NCBI RefSeq assembly: GCF_000772105.1
Contig: NZ_CP009355.1
Span: 1,240,001-1,304,000, forward strand
Source of the DNA: Vibrio tubiashii ATCC 19109
GTDB taxonomy: Bacteria; Pseudomonadota; Gammaproteobacteria; Enterobacterales; Vibrionaceae
Direction of reading: 5' to 3'
DNA: 64,000 nucleotides
Every line of letters starts with the position of its first letter. Position 1 is the first letter of the stretch. Under the pieces are notes generated by a model. It had not been told where the DNA came from. It did not search any database and worked only from the letters and a program-made list of their open reading frames with translations. Positions 1 to 8,924 of this stretch are shown piece after piece. The position numbers and the translations under genes were made by a program.

Positions 1-1227
1 ACGCCTTGTCTCGATACATTAGAAGCAGCAGAAGGCATCTACATCCAAGATTCGACGGGCAAAAAGTACATGGATTTCCATGGCAATAATGTTCACCAGT
101 TGGGTTACGGACATCCACATGTGATTAAACGTGTGCAAGAGCAAATTGCCAAGTTGCCGTTTTCACCACGCCGTTTTACTAACCAAACTGCAATTGAATG
201 CGCTGAGAAGCTAACGCAAATCTGTGGTGGTGCGTTGAATCGTGTGTTGTTTGCGCCGGGTGGCACATCTGCCGTTGGTATGGCACTGAAACTGGCGCGT
301 CACATCACGGGCAACTACAAGGTCGTCTCTTTATGGGACTCTTTCCATGGTGCGTCACTGGATGCTATCTCTGTTGGTGGTGAAGCCTGCTTCCGTCAAG
401 GTATGGGCCCACTAATGGCAGGCGTAGAACGCATACCACCAGCAGTATCTTACCGAGGCGCCCTTCCATCACCAGACGGCAGCGACGTGCATTACGCCGA
501 CTACCTTGAGTACGTGATTGAGAAAGAAGGCGGTGTCGGGGCGTTTATCGCCGAAGCAGTTCGCAACACCGATGTTCAAGTGCCAAGTAAAGCCTACTGG
601 AAACGCATCCGTGAGATCTGTGATAAACATAATGTGATGCTGATTATCGATGACATTCCCAACGGAATGGGTCGCAGCGGCGAATGGTTTACCTATCAAG
701 CTTACGATATTGAGCCAGACATTCTGTGTATTGGTAAAGGTTTAGGCGGAGGCTTAGTGCCTATCGCCGCTATGATCACCAAAGATAAATACAACACTGC
801 TGAGCAAATCTCGATGGGCCATTATACCCATGAGAAAAGCCCAATCGGCTGCGCGGCGGCACTGGCAACCATGGAAGCGATAGAGCAAGACGGCTTGCTA
901 GACAAAGCCAAAGCCGACAGCCAGTTCATGCGTGACAAGCTGCTACAAATGAAAGCCAAATACCCAGTAATTGGCGATGTGCGCGGCATCGGCATGCTTT
1001 GGGGTATTGAACTGGTCACCGACCATGAGAGCAAGCAACGCGCCTATGACGAAGCCGAAGCCGTGCTCTACCAATGCCTTAACCATGGTATGAGCTTTAA
1101 GGTGTCGCAAGGCAATGTGATCCAGCTTAGCCCACCGCTGATCATCACTCGCGAACAACTGACAGAAGCCTTAGCCATCTTCGAAGAAGCGATCGCCAAA
1201 GTGTGCAAAGACCTTAACTACTATTAA
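1..1227 (+). CDS. pbfA: (R)-1-hydroxy-2-aminoethylphosphonate ammonia-lyase, PbfA type (5' end missing)
   Basis: A class III PLP-dependent (aminotransferase-fold) enzyme already open in frame 1 at base 1, so the N-terminus lies outside the window; 408 codons are present. The PLP lysine is in the GKGLGGG stretch. The usual DExQxGxGR motif of class III transaminases reads [11 protein letters not shown] here, so two conserved positions differ from a true transaminase. The gene directly downstream is phnX. Known Vibrio neighbours of phnX include PbfA, which eliminates ammonia from 1-hydroxy-2-aminoethylphosphonate to give phosphonoacetaldehyde, the PhnX substrate. The call rests on family resemblance and on that linkage. 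The alternative is an ordinary phosphonate-linked transaminase. Cytoplasmic. Confidence 0.72.
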   Translation, partial: TPCLDTLEAAEGIYIQDSTGKKYMDFHGNNVHQLGYGHPHVIKRVQEQIAKLPFSPRRFTNQTAIECAEKLTQICGGALNRVLFAPGGTSAVGMALKLARHITGNYKVVSLWDSFHGASLDAISVGGEACFRQGMGPLMAGVERIPPAVSYRGALPSPDGSDVHYADYLEYVIEKEGGVGAFIAEAVRNTDVQVPSKAYWKRIREICDKHNVMLIIDDIPNGMGRSGEWFTYQAYDIEPDILCIGKGLGGGLVPIAAMITKDKYNTAEQISMGHYTHEKSPIGCAAALATMEAIEQDGLLDKAKADSQFMRDKLLQMKAKYPVIGDVRGIGMLWGIELVTDHESKQRAYDEAEAVLYQCLNHGMSFKVSQGNVIQLSPPLIITREQLTEALAIFEEAIAKVCKDLNYY

Positions 1228-1295
1228 TCACTCAAATTATCCAAAGTGCCGTAAAAGCAATGACTTGGCACTTTGTCAAACAAAAAGGATTCAAC

Positions 1296-2111
1296 ATGAA
1301 AAACTCACCAATTCAGGCTGTTATCTTTGACTGGGCTGGCACTATCGTCGATTTTGGCTCATTTGCACCAACTAGCATCTTTGTTGAAGCATTCAAACAA
1401 GGCTTTGATTTCGATATCGACCTTGAAGAAGCACGCGAACCAATGGGGCTAGGTAAATGGGACCACATCCAAGCCGTTGGTCGCATCCCTGCAGTAGATA
1501 AACGTTGGAATGAGAAGTTTGGTAGCTCAATGACTAGCGAAGACATTGACGCTATCTACGCGGCGTTTATGCCTTTGCAAAAAGCAAAAGTCGCAGACCA
1601 CGCAGAACCAATCCTGAATGCAATTGAAGTGGTCAACGATCTCAAAGACAAGGGCATTAAGATTGGATCTTGTTCTGGATACCCTCGTCAGGTGATGGAC
1701 GTACTGGTTCCTGTTGCGGCGGACTACGGCTACAAGCCCGATTATGTAGTCGCAACAGATGATCTTCCTCAGGGTGGTCGTCCTGCACCTTTTATGGCAC
1801 TCAAGAACGTCATTGAGCTTAACGTGACCGATGTTAATGCCTGTATCAAGGTCGATGATGCTGCACCGGGTATCGACGAAGGTCATAACGCGGGGATGTG
1901 GACCGTAGGCCTACTGCTTTCTGGTAACGAAGCGGGGCTGACGTTTGAAGAGTACCAATCGGCAGATGAAGCAACGTTGGATGCCGCACGTGAAAAAGCG
2001 CGTGCGAAGCTTATCAAGAGCTCACCACACTACCTAATCGATACCATTGCTGACTTTCCACAAGTGGTTGCCGATATCGAGCGCAGATTAGCAGCGGGTG
2101 AACGACCGTAG
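1296..2111 (+). CDS. phnX: Phosphonoacetaldehyde hydrolase
   Basis: HAD-superfamily enzyme that cleaves the C-P bond of phosphonoacetaldehyde to acetaldehyde and phosphate, the last step of 2-aminoethylphosphonate degradation. 271 aa, the usual family length. The nucleophile Asp12 lies in FDWAGT, with the WAGT form typical of PhnX, and the Schiff-base Lys54 lies in GLGKWDHI of the cap domain. An in-frame ATG 36 bases upstream exists, but AAAGGA six bases before 1296 decides this start. It follows pbfA by 68 bases with no terminator between them, so the two are probably cotranscribed, and a strong terminator follows. Certain as a family member; the operon is inferred. Confidence 0.95.
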   Translation: MKNSPIQAVIFDWAGTIVDFGSFAPTSIFVEAFKQGFDFDIDLEEAREPMGLGKWDHIQAVGRIPAVDKRWNEKFGSSMTSEDIDAIYAAFMPLQKAKVADHAEPILNAIEVVNDLKDKGIKIGSCSGYPRQVMDVLVPVAADYGYKPDYVVATDDLPQGGRPAPFMALKNVIELNVTDVNACIKVDDAAPGIDEGHNAGMWTVGLLLSGNEAGLTFEEYQSADEATLDAAREKARAKLIKSSPHYLIDTIADFPQVVADIERRLAAGERP

Positions 2112-2132
2112 CGCTGTTAACCTCAAGGTAGC

Positions 2133-2158
2133 AAAAAGGGCTCAACAGAGCCCTTTTT
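2133..2158 (+). terminator. Rho-independent terminator after phnX
   Basis: GGGCTC/GAGCCC stem, extended by A/T pairs, with an ACAA loop and a run of five T. It closes the pbfA-phnX transcript. The A-run on the 5' side means it could also stop the convergent gene that ends at 2178. Confidence 0.9.
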
Positions 2159-2177
2159 CAATGTTTGATGTTAAGCG

Positions 2178-2771
2178 CTATAACACTCGATATTGATAAA
2201 CAAACTCATGAAGCATTATCGCCCCTTGATCAGTATTCAACCAACAATAAAACAGAATATTGAGTACCAACGTCGTCCAGAATAAGAACTTAAAGCCAAT
2301 ATCATGATACTTGTGATGCATAAATGACTGAGCAAACAAGGCACCAATCCATCCACCCAGTAAGTTGAGCAAATGGAAGGTTATTTCAGGGACACGCCAC
2401 GTGCCTGTTAGTTTGGCATGTTTATCGAACGCATACACAGTGTAAGTAACTGTGCTAACAGCAAGGTAAAACATACAAGCGACCAAAGGAAAATCGAGAA
2501 GAACGACGCTGCCGACTAAAGCACTACAAAACCAAATTGCAATCGCCAATGAGAAGTTAAATACCACGGGCCGTTGAATTTCGATCGCTCGCATCATGCC
2601 ATTGCTGTCTGCCCCCAACCTAAACACCACTGGTTCACTGACACTTGGAATCTGTGATGCATTCGCTAAATCACTAATATGAAAACGAATCTGGGTATCT
2701 TGATTCTCTACCGCAATGTAACCGTATCCTTTGTTCTGATCCCACTGAGCGATCGTTCCTTGAATGGACAT
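2178..2771 (-). CDS. Cold-shock domain plus DUF1294 membrane protein
   Basis: 197 aa with two parts. Residues 1-65 are a cold-shock domain: GYGYIAVEN is the RNP1-like segment and FHISDL the RNP2-like one. From about residue 70 come four hydrophobic segments of a DUF1294 domain, with the typical YAFDKHAK and RVPEITFHLLNLLGGWIGAL signatures. The first part should bind single-stranded nucleic acid at the inner membrane face. No reaction is known for DUF1294. Monocistronic and convergent with phnX. A shorter paralogue of its first domain is encoded at 4067-4282. The family call is firm, the role unknown. Confidence 0.88.
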   Translation of the reverse strand: MSIQGTIAQWDQNKGYGYIAVENQDTQIRFHISDLANASQIPSVSEPVVFRLGADSNGMMRAIEIQRPVVFNFSLAIAIWFCSALVGSVVLLDFPLVACMFYLAVSTVTYTVYAFDKHAKLTGTWRVPEITFHLLNLLGGWIGALFAQSFMHHKYHDIGFKFLFWTTLVLNILFYCWLNTDQGAIMLHEFVYQYRVL

Positions 2772-2975
2772 AGTTTTCCTCTTCCTAGCAACAACGTTAA
2801 ATGTATTGATCGTTATAAACTTTCTTTAAATACCTATAGCACACATATTCCACTATGCGCATATTTACGCTATTTTCTCGTATTTTTTTGAAGTGAAACA
2901 CTCCTGACAGGTTCTGACACACCACTCTCATATTCTTAATTCGAGCCTAAACAACACAAAACAAGGAATTAAACT

Positions 2976-3296
2976 ATGAAAAGTGTCATCGAAATCGTTC
3001 GTTTCAAATTACTAGAAAATGCAACATCAGAGCAGCTCGTTTCGGCTAGTGAACAGAGTCAGAAATTTGTATCGTCGTTAAACGGTTTTGAATATCGATC
3101 GCTAAGCTTTGACCAAGATTCAGGCACTTGGACGGACGTGGTCTACTGGGATTCGATGGATAACGCAAAAGCGGCTGGTGAGCAATTTATGGCTAGTGAG
3201 GATTGTAAACCGCTGATGGCTTTAATTGACCCAGAGTCTGTCATCATGCAACATCAGACAATTATGATGAGTGACCTAGCAGCTAAATACCAATAG
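2976..3296 (+). CDS. Small ABM-like (dimeric alpha/beta barrel) protein
   Basis: 106 aa, no signal peptide. The pattern of a beta strand (EIVRFKL), a helix, and then FEYRSLSFDQDSGTWTDVVYWDSMDNAKAAGEQF resembles the antibiotic-biosynthesis-monooxygenase/ferredoxin-like fold, in which small dimers hold a hydrophobic ligand. No catalytic residues can be assigned. AAGGAATT precedes the ATG. The WYL-type regulator gene begins 78 bases downstream on the same strand, and such regulators are often cotranscribed with small enzymes of this kind, so a shared transcript is plausible. Function unknown. Confidence 0.8.
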   Translation: MKSVIEIVRFKLLENATSEQLVSASEQSQKFVSSLNGFEYRSLSFDQDSGTWTDVVYWDSMDNAKAAGEQFMASEDCKPLMALIDPESVIMQHQTIMMSDLAAKYQ

Positions 3297-3373
3297 CAAC
3301 GAGTCATTAGTTGGGGTGCCATAGCGGCCCCCAACTTTCCTTTGTTCTACAACTTCTAATGTTAGGAAGACAA

Positions 3374-4060
3374 GTGAGTAAATCAGAACGGCTTTTTGAA
3401 CTTCTAACTCTACTGCGCTCAAAGCGTTATGCTGTCACGGCTTCCCACCTTGCCGAGCAAATGGAAGTGAGCGAAAGAACCATCTACAGAGATATCCAAT
3501 CATTACTCAACTCCGGCGTTCCGATACAAGGAGAAGCTGGTGTTGGCTATTTACTGCATGCTGATTCTCATCTGCCGCCTTTGATGTTCACTGATCAAGA
3601 AATGATAGCACTAGAGCTAGGTATGCGAATGGTGCGAGCTTGGTCCGATGATGAACTCGCCACCGCATCGAAATCGGCCTCAACCAAAATACTCTCTGTC
3701 CTTCCCGATCGACTGAAGAAACAGATTGAGAGCTTTCCGATATTCGTGCCGGAAATTCACACTTCTACAAAAGATGCGACGCGCAGCAAAATGCTCCGAC
3801 ATGCCACTGATGCCAAATTAAAGATAGAAGTTGATTACAGTGATCAAAACGGAAATAAAACCGTTCGTAAATTGCAGCCACTCGGGCAAATATTTTGGGG
3901 AAAGATTTGGACGCTAGTTGCTTGGTGTGAGCTAAGAGATGACTATCGTCACTTTCGAATTGATCGCATAGACAAGCTCAATATCATTGATGAAGTATTC
4001 GAGACTTCAGCAGAAAAATGCCTCGAATACTACATTAGACAACACGCTCCAGATGCTTAA
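3374..4060 (+). CDS. YafY-family transcriptional regulator (HTH_11 + WYL)
   Basis: 228 aa. Residues 1-55 are a DeoR-like winged helix (YAVTASHLAEQMEVSERTIYRDI). After a linker comes a WYL-type ligand-sensing domain, with DYSDQNGNKTVRKLQPLGQIFWGKIWTLVAWCELRDDYRHFRIDRI. The GTG at 3374 is preferred because AGGAAG stands five bases ahead of it and the protein then begins SKSERLFELL, as relatives do. In-frame codons further upstream lack such a site. It lies just after the small ABM-like gene and may regulate it. Target and ligand unknown. Confidence 0.88.
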   Translation: MSKSERLFELLTLLRSKRYAVTASHLAEQMEVSERTIYRDIQSLLNSGVPIQGEAGVGYLLHADSHLPPLMFTDQEMIALELGMRMVRAWSDDELATASKSASTKILSVLPDRLKKQIESFPIFVPEIHTSTKDATRSKMLRHATDAKLKIEVDYSDQNGNKTVRKLQPLGQIFWGKIWTLVAWCELRDDYRHFRIDRIDKLNIIDEVFETSAEKCLEYYIRQHAPDA

Positions 4061-4066
4061 ATAACG

Positions 4067-4282
4067 TTACTTCATTAAAGTTGGAGAGATATTCAGAGCC
4101 AAACGGCAGCCATTAAGGTCCGACTCAACATCGAACTCTACCAGCTCATTGATATGAGGTTCAATGGAGGAGACCGCGATATCTCTCACGTGAAAGAACA
4201 CTTTGTCGTCTTCGTTTTCCTGCTTGATAAAGCCGTAGCCATGACCTTCATCTAGATCAACTATTTTTCCCAATACCGACAT
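4067..4282 (-). CDS. Stand-alone cold-shock-domain protein
   Basis: 71 aa, a single cold-shock domain with GHGYGFIKQENEDDKVFFHVRDI carrying both RNA-binding motifs. It lacks the KWFN motif of classic Csp proteins and instead resembles the first domain of the CSD-DUF1294 protein at 2178-2771. The ATG at 4282 has AAGGGA seven bases upstream. The GTG two codons earlier is too close to that site. Convergent with the regulator gene ending at 4060. Probably a cytoplasmic RNA-binding protein; its targets are unknown. Confidence 0.82.
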   Translation of the reverse strand: MSVLGKIVDLDEGHGYGFIKQENEDDKVFFHVRDIAVSSIEPHINELVEFDVESDLNGCRLALNISPTLMK

Positions 4283-4346
4283 CTTCACTTCCCTTAATAC
4301 AAACTTTAGTACTAAGTACTGGTGTTAAGCGTTTTAGGATCACTCG

Positions 4347-5021
4347 CTAAGCAATCAAAATCTCTTTTAATTGATGCAACGAGCTTACCGTGTAGTGAGG
4401 CGAGATTGAATGGTCTTGTTCCATACCGTTGCTATTCAGCCAACAGGTTTCAATACCAAAGTTAAGACCACCCAAGATATCGGAATGCTGGTTATCACCC
4501 ACCATCAACACCTTACTTTTACAAGGCATACCCATTTTCTCAAGGGCATGGCTAAAAATGGCGGTGTCGGGTTTCGCTACCCCAACTTCTTCAGAAATGA
4601 TGACATGTTCGAAGTACTGGGTCATCCCGGTTTTTTCAAGTCTGATCGCCTGAAGATCAGTAAAACCGTTGGTGATGATGCCCATTTTTGCTTTGCCATG
4701 AATCGCTTCCATCAACTCTTTCGCGCCGGGTAGAACCGTACAAATATCCGCCATGGCTTCAAGGAATGAAGAGTTTAACTCTGACGTCGTCGTTTCTAGC
4801 TTGTCTGCCCACTCTTTGAATCGAGTATGCTTTAACTCGTGCGCAGTAATTGCGCCATTTTGATAATCGACCCACAGCGGCTTGTTGACCTTCTGATAGT
4901 GTTCAAAGTCGCCTTGCGTGAAGTCAATTCCTTTACGAGAGAACATTAGCTGCATCCCTTTAAAGGCATCAAAATGAAACAGGGTTTCGTCAGCATCAAA
5001 TAAGATCCAATCGTACTTCAT
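4347..5021 (-). CDS. yjjG: Pyrimidine 5'-nucleotidase YjjG (HAD superfamily)
   Basis: 224 aa. HAD motif I is FDADET near residue 8, motif II is IITNGF, and motif IV is MVGDNQHSDILGG. Helical cap insertion after motif I as in subclass IA. YjjG dephosphorylates dUMP, UMP, dTMP and non-canonical pyrimidine nucleotides and so cleans the nucleotide pool in the cytoplasm. Length and motif spacing match YjjG. AGGAGATAAT precedes the ATG. Monocistronic, divergent from a LysR gene 97 bases away. Confidence 0.9.
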   Translation of the reverse strand: MKYDWILFDADETLFHFDAFKGMQLMFSRKGIDFTQGDFEHYQKVNKPLWVDYQNGAITAHELKHTRFKEWADKLETTTSELNSSFLEAMADICTVLPGAKELMEAIHGKAKMGIITNGFTDLQAIRLEKTGMTQYFEHVIISEEVGVAKPDTAIFSHALEKMGMPCKSKVLMVGDNQHSDILGGLNFGIETCWLNSNGMEQDHSISPHYTVSSLHQLKEILIA

Positions 5022-5117
5022 TATTATCTCCTCAAATTCTCGCTGCTAGTGTAAATTGTTTTCTTTTAGATGATAATACCCTCACAAAGAAACTTATTGT
5101 TTACTGGAGCTCAACCA

Positions 5118-6035
5118 ATGCAAGCTTTTTCTGCGATTCCTATCTTTGTTTCAGTGGTTGAAAGTGGCAGTTTTTCTACCGCAGCCAGCAAGCTTAACAT
5201 CACCAAATCGGCGGTAAGCAAGCGAATTACTCAATTAGAAGATGAGCTAGGCATTCGACTCATTAACCGTACCACACGCAAACTTAGCCTAACCGAAGCG
5301 GGTCAGCGCTATTACGATTATGTTGTCCAATCTCTCTCACTAGCGCAGCAAGGGATTGATGCGGTCACTGAGCTCCAAGGCAACCCAAGAGGTACACTCA
5401 AAGTAACAGCGCCGATGTCATTTGGTATATTACACATTGCCCCACTCATTTCTGACTTTTTAGCCCTCTATCCAGATGTCGAAATTGACCTTAACTTAGA
5501 AGATCGCATGGTGGATCTTGTCGCGGAGAGATTTGATGTTGGAATCCGAATCGGTGATTTACCCCTTTCTAACTTGGTTGCAAAGCGTCTAGCGCCCTGT
5601 AGAAGCGTCCTTTGCGCGGCACCCAGTTACTTATCTCTGCATGGCTTGCCGAGTAAACCTAGCGATCTCTCCAAGCACAGTTGCTTGCAATACAGCTATT
5701 ATCGCGGAGGTTCTGAATGGTCACTTCACTCTGCAGGAAACGAGTTCAAAGTCATTCCTAAAGGTCGCTTGGTGGTCAACAATAGTGAAGCGATACGTCG
5801 GGCGGTTCTGGGAGGAAGTGGCATTGCAAACCTTCCCACCTTTATTGCAGGGAAAGATATTGCGGCAGGTAACTTACAAGTCGTTTTATCAGACTACGCT
5901 TTACCGAGCCACGCCGTCTATGCAGTGTTCCCAGAGAAGAAACACATGCCTCACAAGGTTAGAGCCTTTATTGATTTCATCAACCAACGATTGGGAACAG
6001 AAACACCCTATTGGGATGAAGGGTTACTACCTTAG
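5118..6035 (+). CDS. LysR-family transcriptional regulator
   Basis: 305 aa. Winged helix-turn-helix at residues 1-60 (FSTAASKLNITKSAVSKRITQLEDELG), then the type 2 periplasmic-binding-like effector domain with LKVTAPMSFGILHIAPLISDFL. The start at 5118 is chosen over the in-frame ATG at 5070 because the domain begins immediately there and GGAG lies upstream. It resembles the AaeR/DmlR branch of LysR proteins. It is divergent from yjjG, and no enzyme gene faces it directly, so its target is unclear. Confidence 0.9.
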   Translation: MQAFSAIPIFVSVVESGSFSTAASKLNITKSAVSKRITQLEDELGIRLINRTTRKLSLTEAGQRYYDYVVQSLSLAQQGIDAVTELQGNPRGTLKVTAPMSFGILHIAPLISDFLALYPDVEIDLNLEDRMVDLVAERFDVGIRIGDLPLSNLVAKRLAPCRSVLCAAPSYLSLHGLPSKPSDLSKHSCLQYSYYRGGSEWSLHSAGNEFKVIPKGRLVVNNSEAIRRAVLGGSGIANLPTFIAGKDIAAGNLQVVLSDYALPSHAVYAVFPEKKHMPHKVRAFIDFINQRLGTETPYWDEGLLP

Positions 6036-6170
6036 AAAGCCAAATGTGACACTAAGCTCATAATTTTACATTGGTCGACTTTCTCAGTCAGTTAATGATG
6101 TAAGACAATTTTTAACGGCTGTCATCCGTTCAGAATAGCCATATACCTGCTGTTCTAGGAGACATTCGAA

Positions 6171-6305
6171 ATGAAACGATTTTTCCCATCTAGTGTCATG
6201 CTTATCCCGTTCGTAGTAAAAAACTATTCTGAAGAAGATCATGAGGATAGCCCAGAATTAGAACATGAATATGAGCCAACTCCTGAACTTGAACTGGAAG
6301 ATTGA
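6171..6305 (+). CDS. Small acidic protein of unknown function
   Basis: 44 codons opening with ATG preceded by GGAG at a suitable distance. The N-terminal 16 residues are hydrophobic with two basic residues (MKRFFPSSVMLIPFVV). The last 25 are strikingly acidic and proline-containing (SEEDHEDSPELEHEYEP followed by TPELELED). The charge contrast and the ribosome site favour a real peptide. It lies 70 bases before elbB on the same strand with no terminator seen. I do not recognise it; a membrane-tethered acidic peptide is only a guess. Confidence 0.5.
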   Translation: MKRFFPSSVMLIPFVVKNYSEEDHEDSPELEHEYEPTPELELED

Positions 6306-6374
6306 GAGGCTCATCAGGTCACTAAAGAGCAATTTTTACTACCCTATTAGCGCACGTTTATAAGGGAACATAAA

Positions 6375-7025
6375 ATGAAAAAGATTGCAGTTATTCTCAG
6401 TGGCTCGGGGGTATTCGATGGTGCAGAAATTCACGAATCCGTGCTCGCTTTACACGCAGTAGAAAAGCAAGGTGCTTCATGGCATTGCTTTGCTCCTAAT
6501 ATTGATCAACTCCATGTCATTAATCACAAGACAGGAGAAGAAATGGATGAGCAACGCAATGCTCTTGTCGAAGCGGCACGTATTGCACGCGGCAATATTG
6601 AAGATGTCGCGAAGCTTAATGTCGAGGAATATGATGCTTTACTGGTACCTGGTGGGTTCGGTGCAGCCAAAAACCTGACTGATTTTGCCGTGAGTGGCGC
6701 TGAGTGCAGCATCAACACCCATGTTGCTTCTGCATGTCGCGCCTTCGCTCAAGCCAACAAACCTGCTGGATACTTATGTATTGCGCCTACTATTATTCCA
6801 ATGATTTACGGTCAAGGAGTGAAAGGCACGATAGGTAACGACGAAGCAACTGCAGCCGCGTTTAACGCTTTGGGTGGTGAGCACGTCAATTGCGATGTCA
6901 GCGATATTGTCGTAGACGAGCAAAACCTAGTGCTATCAACGCCTGCCTATATGCTGGCCGAGAGTATTTCGCAGGCCGCAAGTGGTATCGACAAGCTCGT
7001 TGAGCGCTTAGTAAAACTCGCATAG
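6375..7025 (+). CDS. elbB: Isoprenoid biosynthesis glyoxalase ElbB
   Basis: 216 aa, DJ-1/PfpI superfamily. It opens with KKIAVILSGSGVFDGAEIHE, the characteristic ElbB start. The nucleophile elbow cysteine is in VASACRAF, and ALLVPGGFGAAKNL gives the conserved glycine-rich turn. ElbB proteins have weak glyoxalase activity and a reported link to isoprenoid production; the physiological reaction is not settled. AAGGGAACATAAA precedes the ATG, and a strong terminator closes the unit. Cytoplasmic. Confidence 0.93.
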   Translation: MKKIAVILSGSGVFDGAEIHESVLALHAVEKQGASWHCFAPNIDQLHVINHKTGEEMDEQRNALVEAARIARGNIEDVAKLNVEEYDALLVPGGFGAAKNLTDFAVSGAECSINTHVASACRAFAQANKPAGYLCIAPTIIPMIYGQGVKGTIGNDEATAAAFNALGGEHVNCDVSDIVVDEQNLVLSTPAYMLAESISQAASGIDKLVERLVKLA

Positions 7026-7040
7026 TTACCTTATGTTATG

Positions 7041-7074
7041 GCCCCTATCCATGTTCTGTGGATAGGGGCTTTTT
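7041..7074 (+). terminator. Terminator after elbB
   Basis: An 11-base-pair perfect stem (GCCCCTATCCA with its complement), a seven-base loop and a run of five T. Confidence 0.93.
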
Positions 7075-7315
7075 AGTTTTCATAAAGCAATATGAATCTT
7101 ATTTAACCCCAATTGCTGTTGAGAAAACGATTGCGCTAACCCACTAATATTTAACAAGTTTATATACGATAAATATGCAACTAGATTGACCTCACATTTC
7201 GCAGCCAAACCTACCCCTTTTGGGTGAGTTAATTGTCTAAGATCAAGATTTTTGATGGGATAGTTATGCGAATCTAAATGCAGTTTTTAAATCTATAAGA
7301 ATATGGAGCAATCCA

Positions 7316-8464
7316 ATGACAAGTGCATTTTTCATCCCTACAGTAAACCTAATGGGCGCAGGCTGCCTAAAAGATGCTGCTGATAGCATCCAATCTCAAG
7401 GCTTCAAAAAAGGTCTTATCGTTACAGACAAAATTCTTAGCCAAATTGGTATGGTTAAGCAAGTACAAGACATGTTGTCTGAGCGTGATGTTGAGACTGT
7501 AGTATTTGATGGCACTCAACCAAACCCAACAATCAGCAACGTAAATGATGGTTTATCACTACTTGCCGACAACGAGTGTGACTTTGTCATTTCTCTAGGC
7601 GGCGGCTCTCCACACGACTGTGCTAAAGGTATCGCTTTGGTCGCTTCAAATGGCGGAAAAATCGGTGACTACGAAGGTGTTGACCAATCAGCGAAGCCAA
7701 TGCTACCACTTGTCGCAATCAACACTACCGCAGGTACTGCATCTGAAATGACGCGCTTCTGTATCATCACAGACGAAGAGCGCCACATTAAGATGGCTAT
7801 TGTTGATAAGCACACAACGCCACTGATTTCGGTTAATGATCCTGAACTGATGCTGGCTAAACCTGCATCACTTACAGCCGCGACAGGTATGGACGCATTG
7901 ACTCACGCTGTAGAAGCCTATGTGTCAATCGCAGCGACACCTATCACTGACGCGGTAGCGATTAAAGCGATCGAGCTAATTCAAGCACACCTACGTAAAG
8001 CCGTAGAACATGGTGACGACATCGAAGCTCGCGAACAGATGGCTTATGCCCAGTTCATGGCAGGTATGGCATTTAACAATGCTTCTCTAGGTTATGTTCA
8101 CGCAATGGCGCACCAGTTAGGCGGATTCTACGACCTACCGCACGGTGTATGTAACGCAATTCTTCTTCCACACGTTCAACGCTACAACGCGCAGGTTTGC
8201 CCTGAACGTCTACGAGACGTAGCGAAAGCAATGGGCGTTGAAGTAGAGGGATTGAGCGCTGAGCAAGGAGCTGAAGCCGCTATCGATGCCATCGTGGGTC
8301 TTGCTAAAGATGTAGGTATTCCAGCAGGTATCCAAGAGTTAGGTGCTAAATCTGAAGATATTCCAGTACTAGCCGATAATGCTCTAAAAGACGCATGTGG
8401 CTTTACTAACCCTAAACAAGCAACACATGAAGAGATCTCTGCGATCTTTGAAGCTGCGATGTAA
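7316..8464 (+). CDS. Iron-containing alcohol dehydrogenase (YiaY-like)
   Basis: 382 aa, group III Fe-dependent alcohol dehydrogenase. The NAD-binding [11 protein letters not shown] segment sits near residue 95. The metal-ligand region includes [20 protein letters not shown] and [14 protein letters not shown], giving the Asp/His/His/His set. Closest in style to E. coli YiaY and Zymomonas AdhB. It interconverts short alcohols and aldehydes; the native substrate is not evident. TGGAGC precedes the ATG. About 240 bases of non-coding DNA after the elbB terminator should hold its promoter. Monocistronic, with a terminator. Cytoplasmic. Confidence 0.9.
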   Translation: MTSAFFIPTVNLMGAGCLKDAADSIQSQGFKKGLIVTDKILSQIGMVKQVQDMLSERDVETVVFDGTQPNPTISNVNDGLSLLADNECDFVISLGGGSPHDCAKGIALVASNGGKIGDYEGVDQSAKPMLPLVAINTTAGTASEMTRFCIITDEERHIKMAIVDKHTTPLISVNDPELMLAKPASLTAATGMDALTHAVEAYVSIAATPITDAVAIKAIELIQAHLRKAVEHGDDIEAREQMAYAQFMAGMAFNNASLGYVHAMAHQLGGFYDLPHGVCNAILLPHVQRYNAQVCPERLRDVAKAMGVEVEGLSAEQGAEAAIDAIVGLAKDVGIPAGIQELGAKSEDIPVLADNALKDACGFTNPKQATHEEISAIFEAAM

Positions 8465-8487
8465 TTCTACTCTTTTCCTTACAGTTC

Positions 8488-8511
8488 AAGCCTCCTTCGG
8501 GAGGCTTTTTT
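8488..8511 (+). terminator. Terminator after the alcohol dehydrogenase
   Basis: AAGCCTCC and its complement around a TTCG tetraloop, followed by T residues. Confidence 0.93.
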
Positions 8512-8565
8512 GTACCCTTTAGTTTCAATTTGCGTACTACACTTCTACGACAACGGAGGTGTTCT

Positions 8566-8769
8566 ATGAAATCAACAATTGGGCCTATTCTTCCTTTATT
8601 TACCTGTATTGGTCAGGCAGGTGAAAGTGAAATTTACAATGTAAAAGGTAATGATTACCAGGGCTACTGAGCTAAAGTGAGTGACAACGATCCGCTAGTA
8701 CTGCTTATCCATGATTGGATGGGCTTACCGAGTTCTTGGCGGCCCCTACCCTGTCAATCAAACACTTAA
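8566..8769 (+). pseudogene. Remnant of a dienelactone hydrolase-family gene
   Basis: An intact ribosome site (GGAGG) precedes an ATG. The first 34 codons are followed by a TGA at 8668-8670, and the same frame then continues as AKVSDNDPLVLLIHDWMGL, which matches the start of the alpha/beta-hydrolase core of dienelactone hydrolases (a LVLLIHDWxGL stretch following a GYxAK strand). After that the resemblance stops and a TAA ends the frame. The catalytic Cys/Asp/His part is absent. So this is a gene start with an in-frame stop and a large 3' deletion. Selenocysteine readthrough is unlikely because the rest of the gene is gone. Confidence 0.65.
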
Positions 8770-8860
8770 ACGACACCTAGCACAAATCTCATCATTGATA
8801 GCTATTTAGTCTACGTTCTAATGTACATTCATTCACAGAGTTAAAAAAATTTTAAGTTCG

Positions 8861-8887
8861 TGTCGAAAATGGCGAAGCGAAAACGTC
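8861..8887 (+). promoter_or_regulatory. Candidate ECF42 self-promoter
   Basis: TGTCGA at 8861-8866, a 17-base spacer, then CGTC at 8884-8887, about 37 bases before the DGPF gene. As I recall, ECF42 sigma factors use a TGTCGA -35 and a CG[A/T]C -10 element upstream of their DGPF genes. That would make this an autoregulated promoter read by the sigma factor at 9288-10517. Confidence 0.6.
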
Positions 8888-8924
8888 CTTGAGTAGGAAA
8901 CAACAAACCAGAAGGAAACTTAAG

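Noticed and set aside
469..1158. Open frames antisense to pbfA (469-699, 822-1034, 943-1158, minus strand)
   Set aside because: They mirror the codons of a well-recognised gene, lack ribosome sites and resemble no protein family.
8566..8769. In-frame TGA as a selenocysteine codon
   Set aside because: No SECIS-like hairpin after it, and the frame ends soon afterwards without the catalytic domain.
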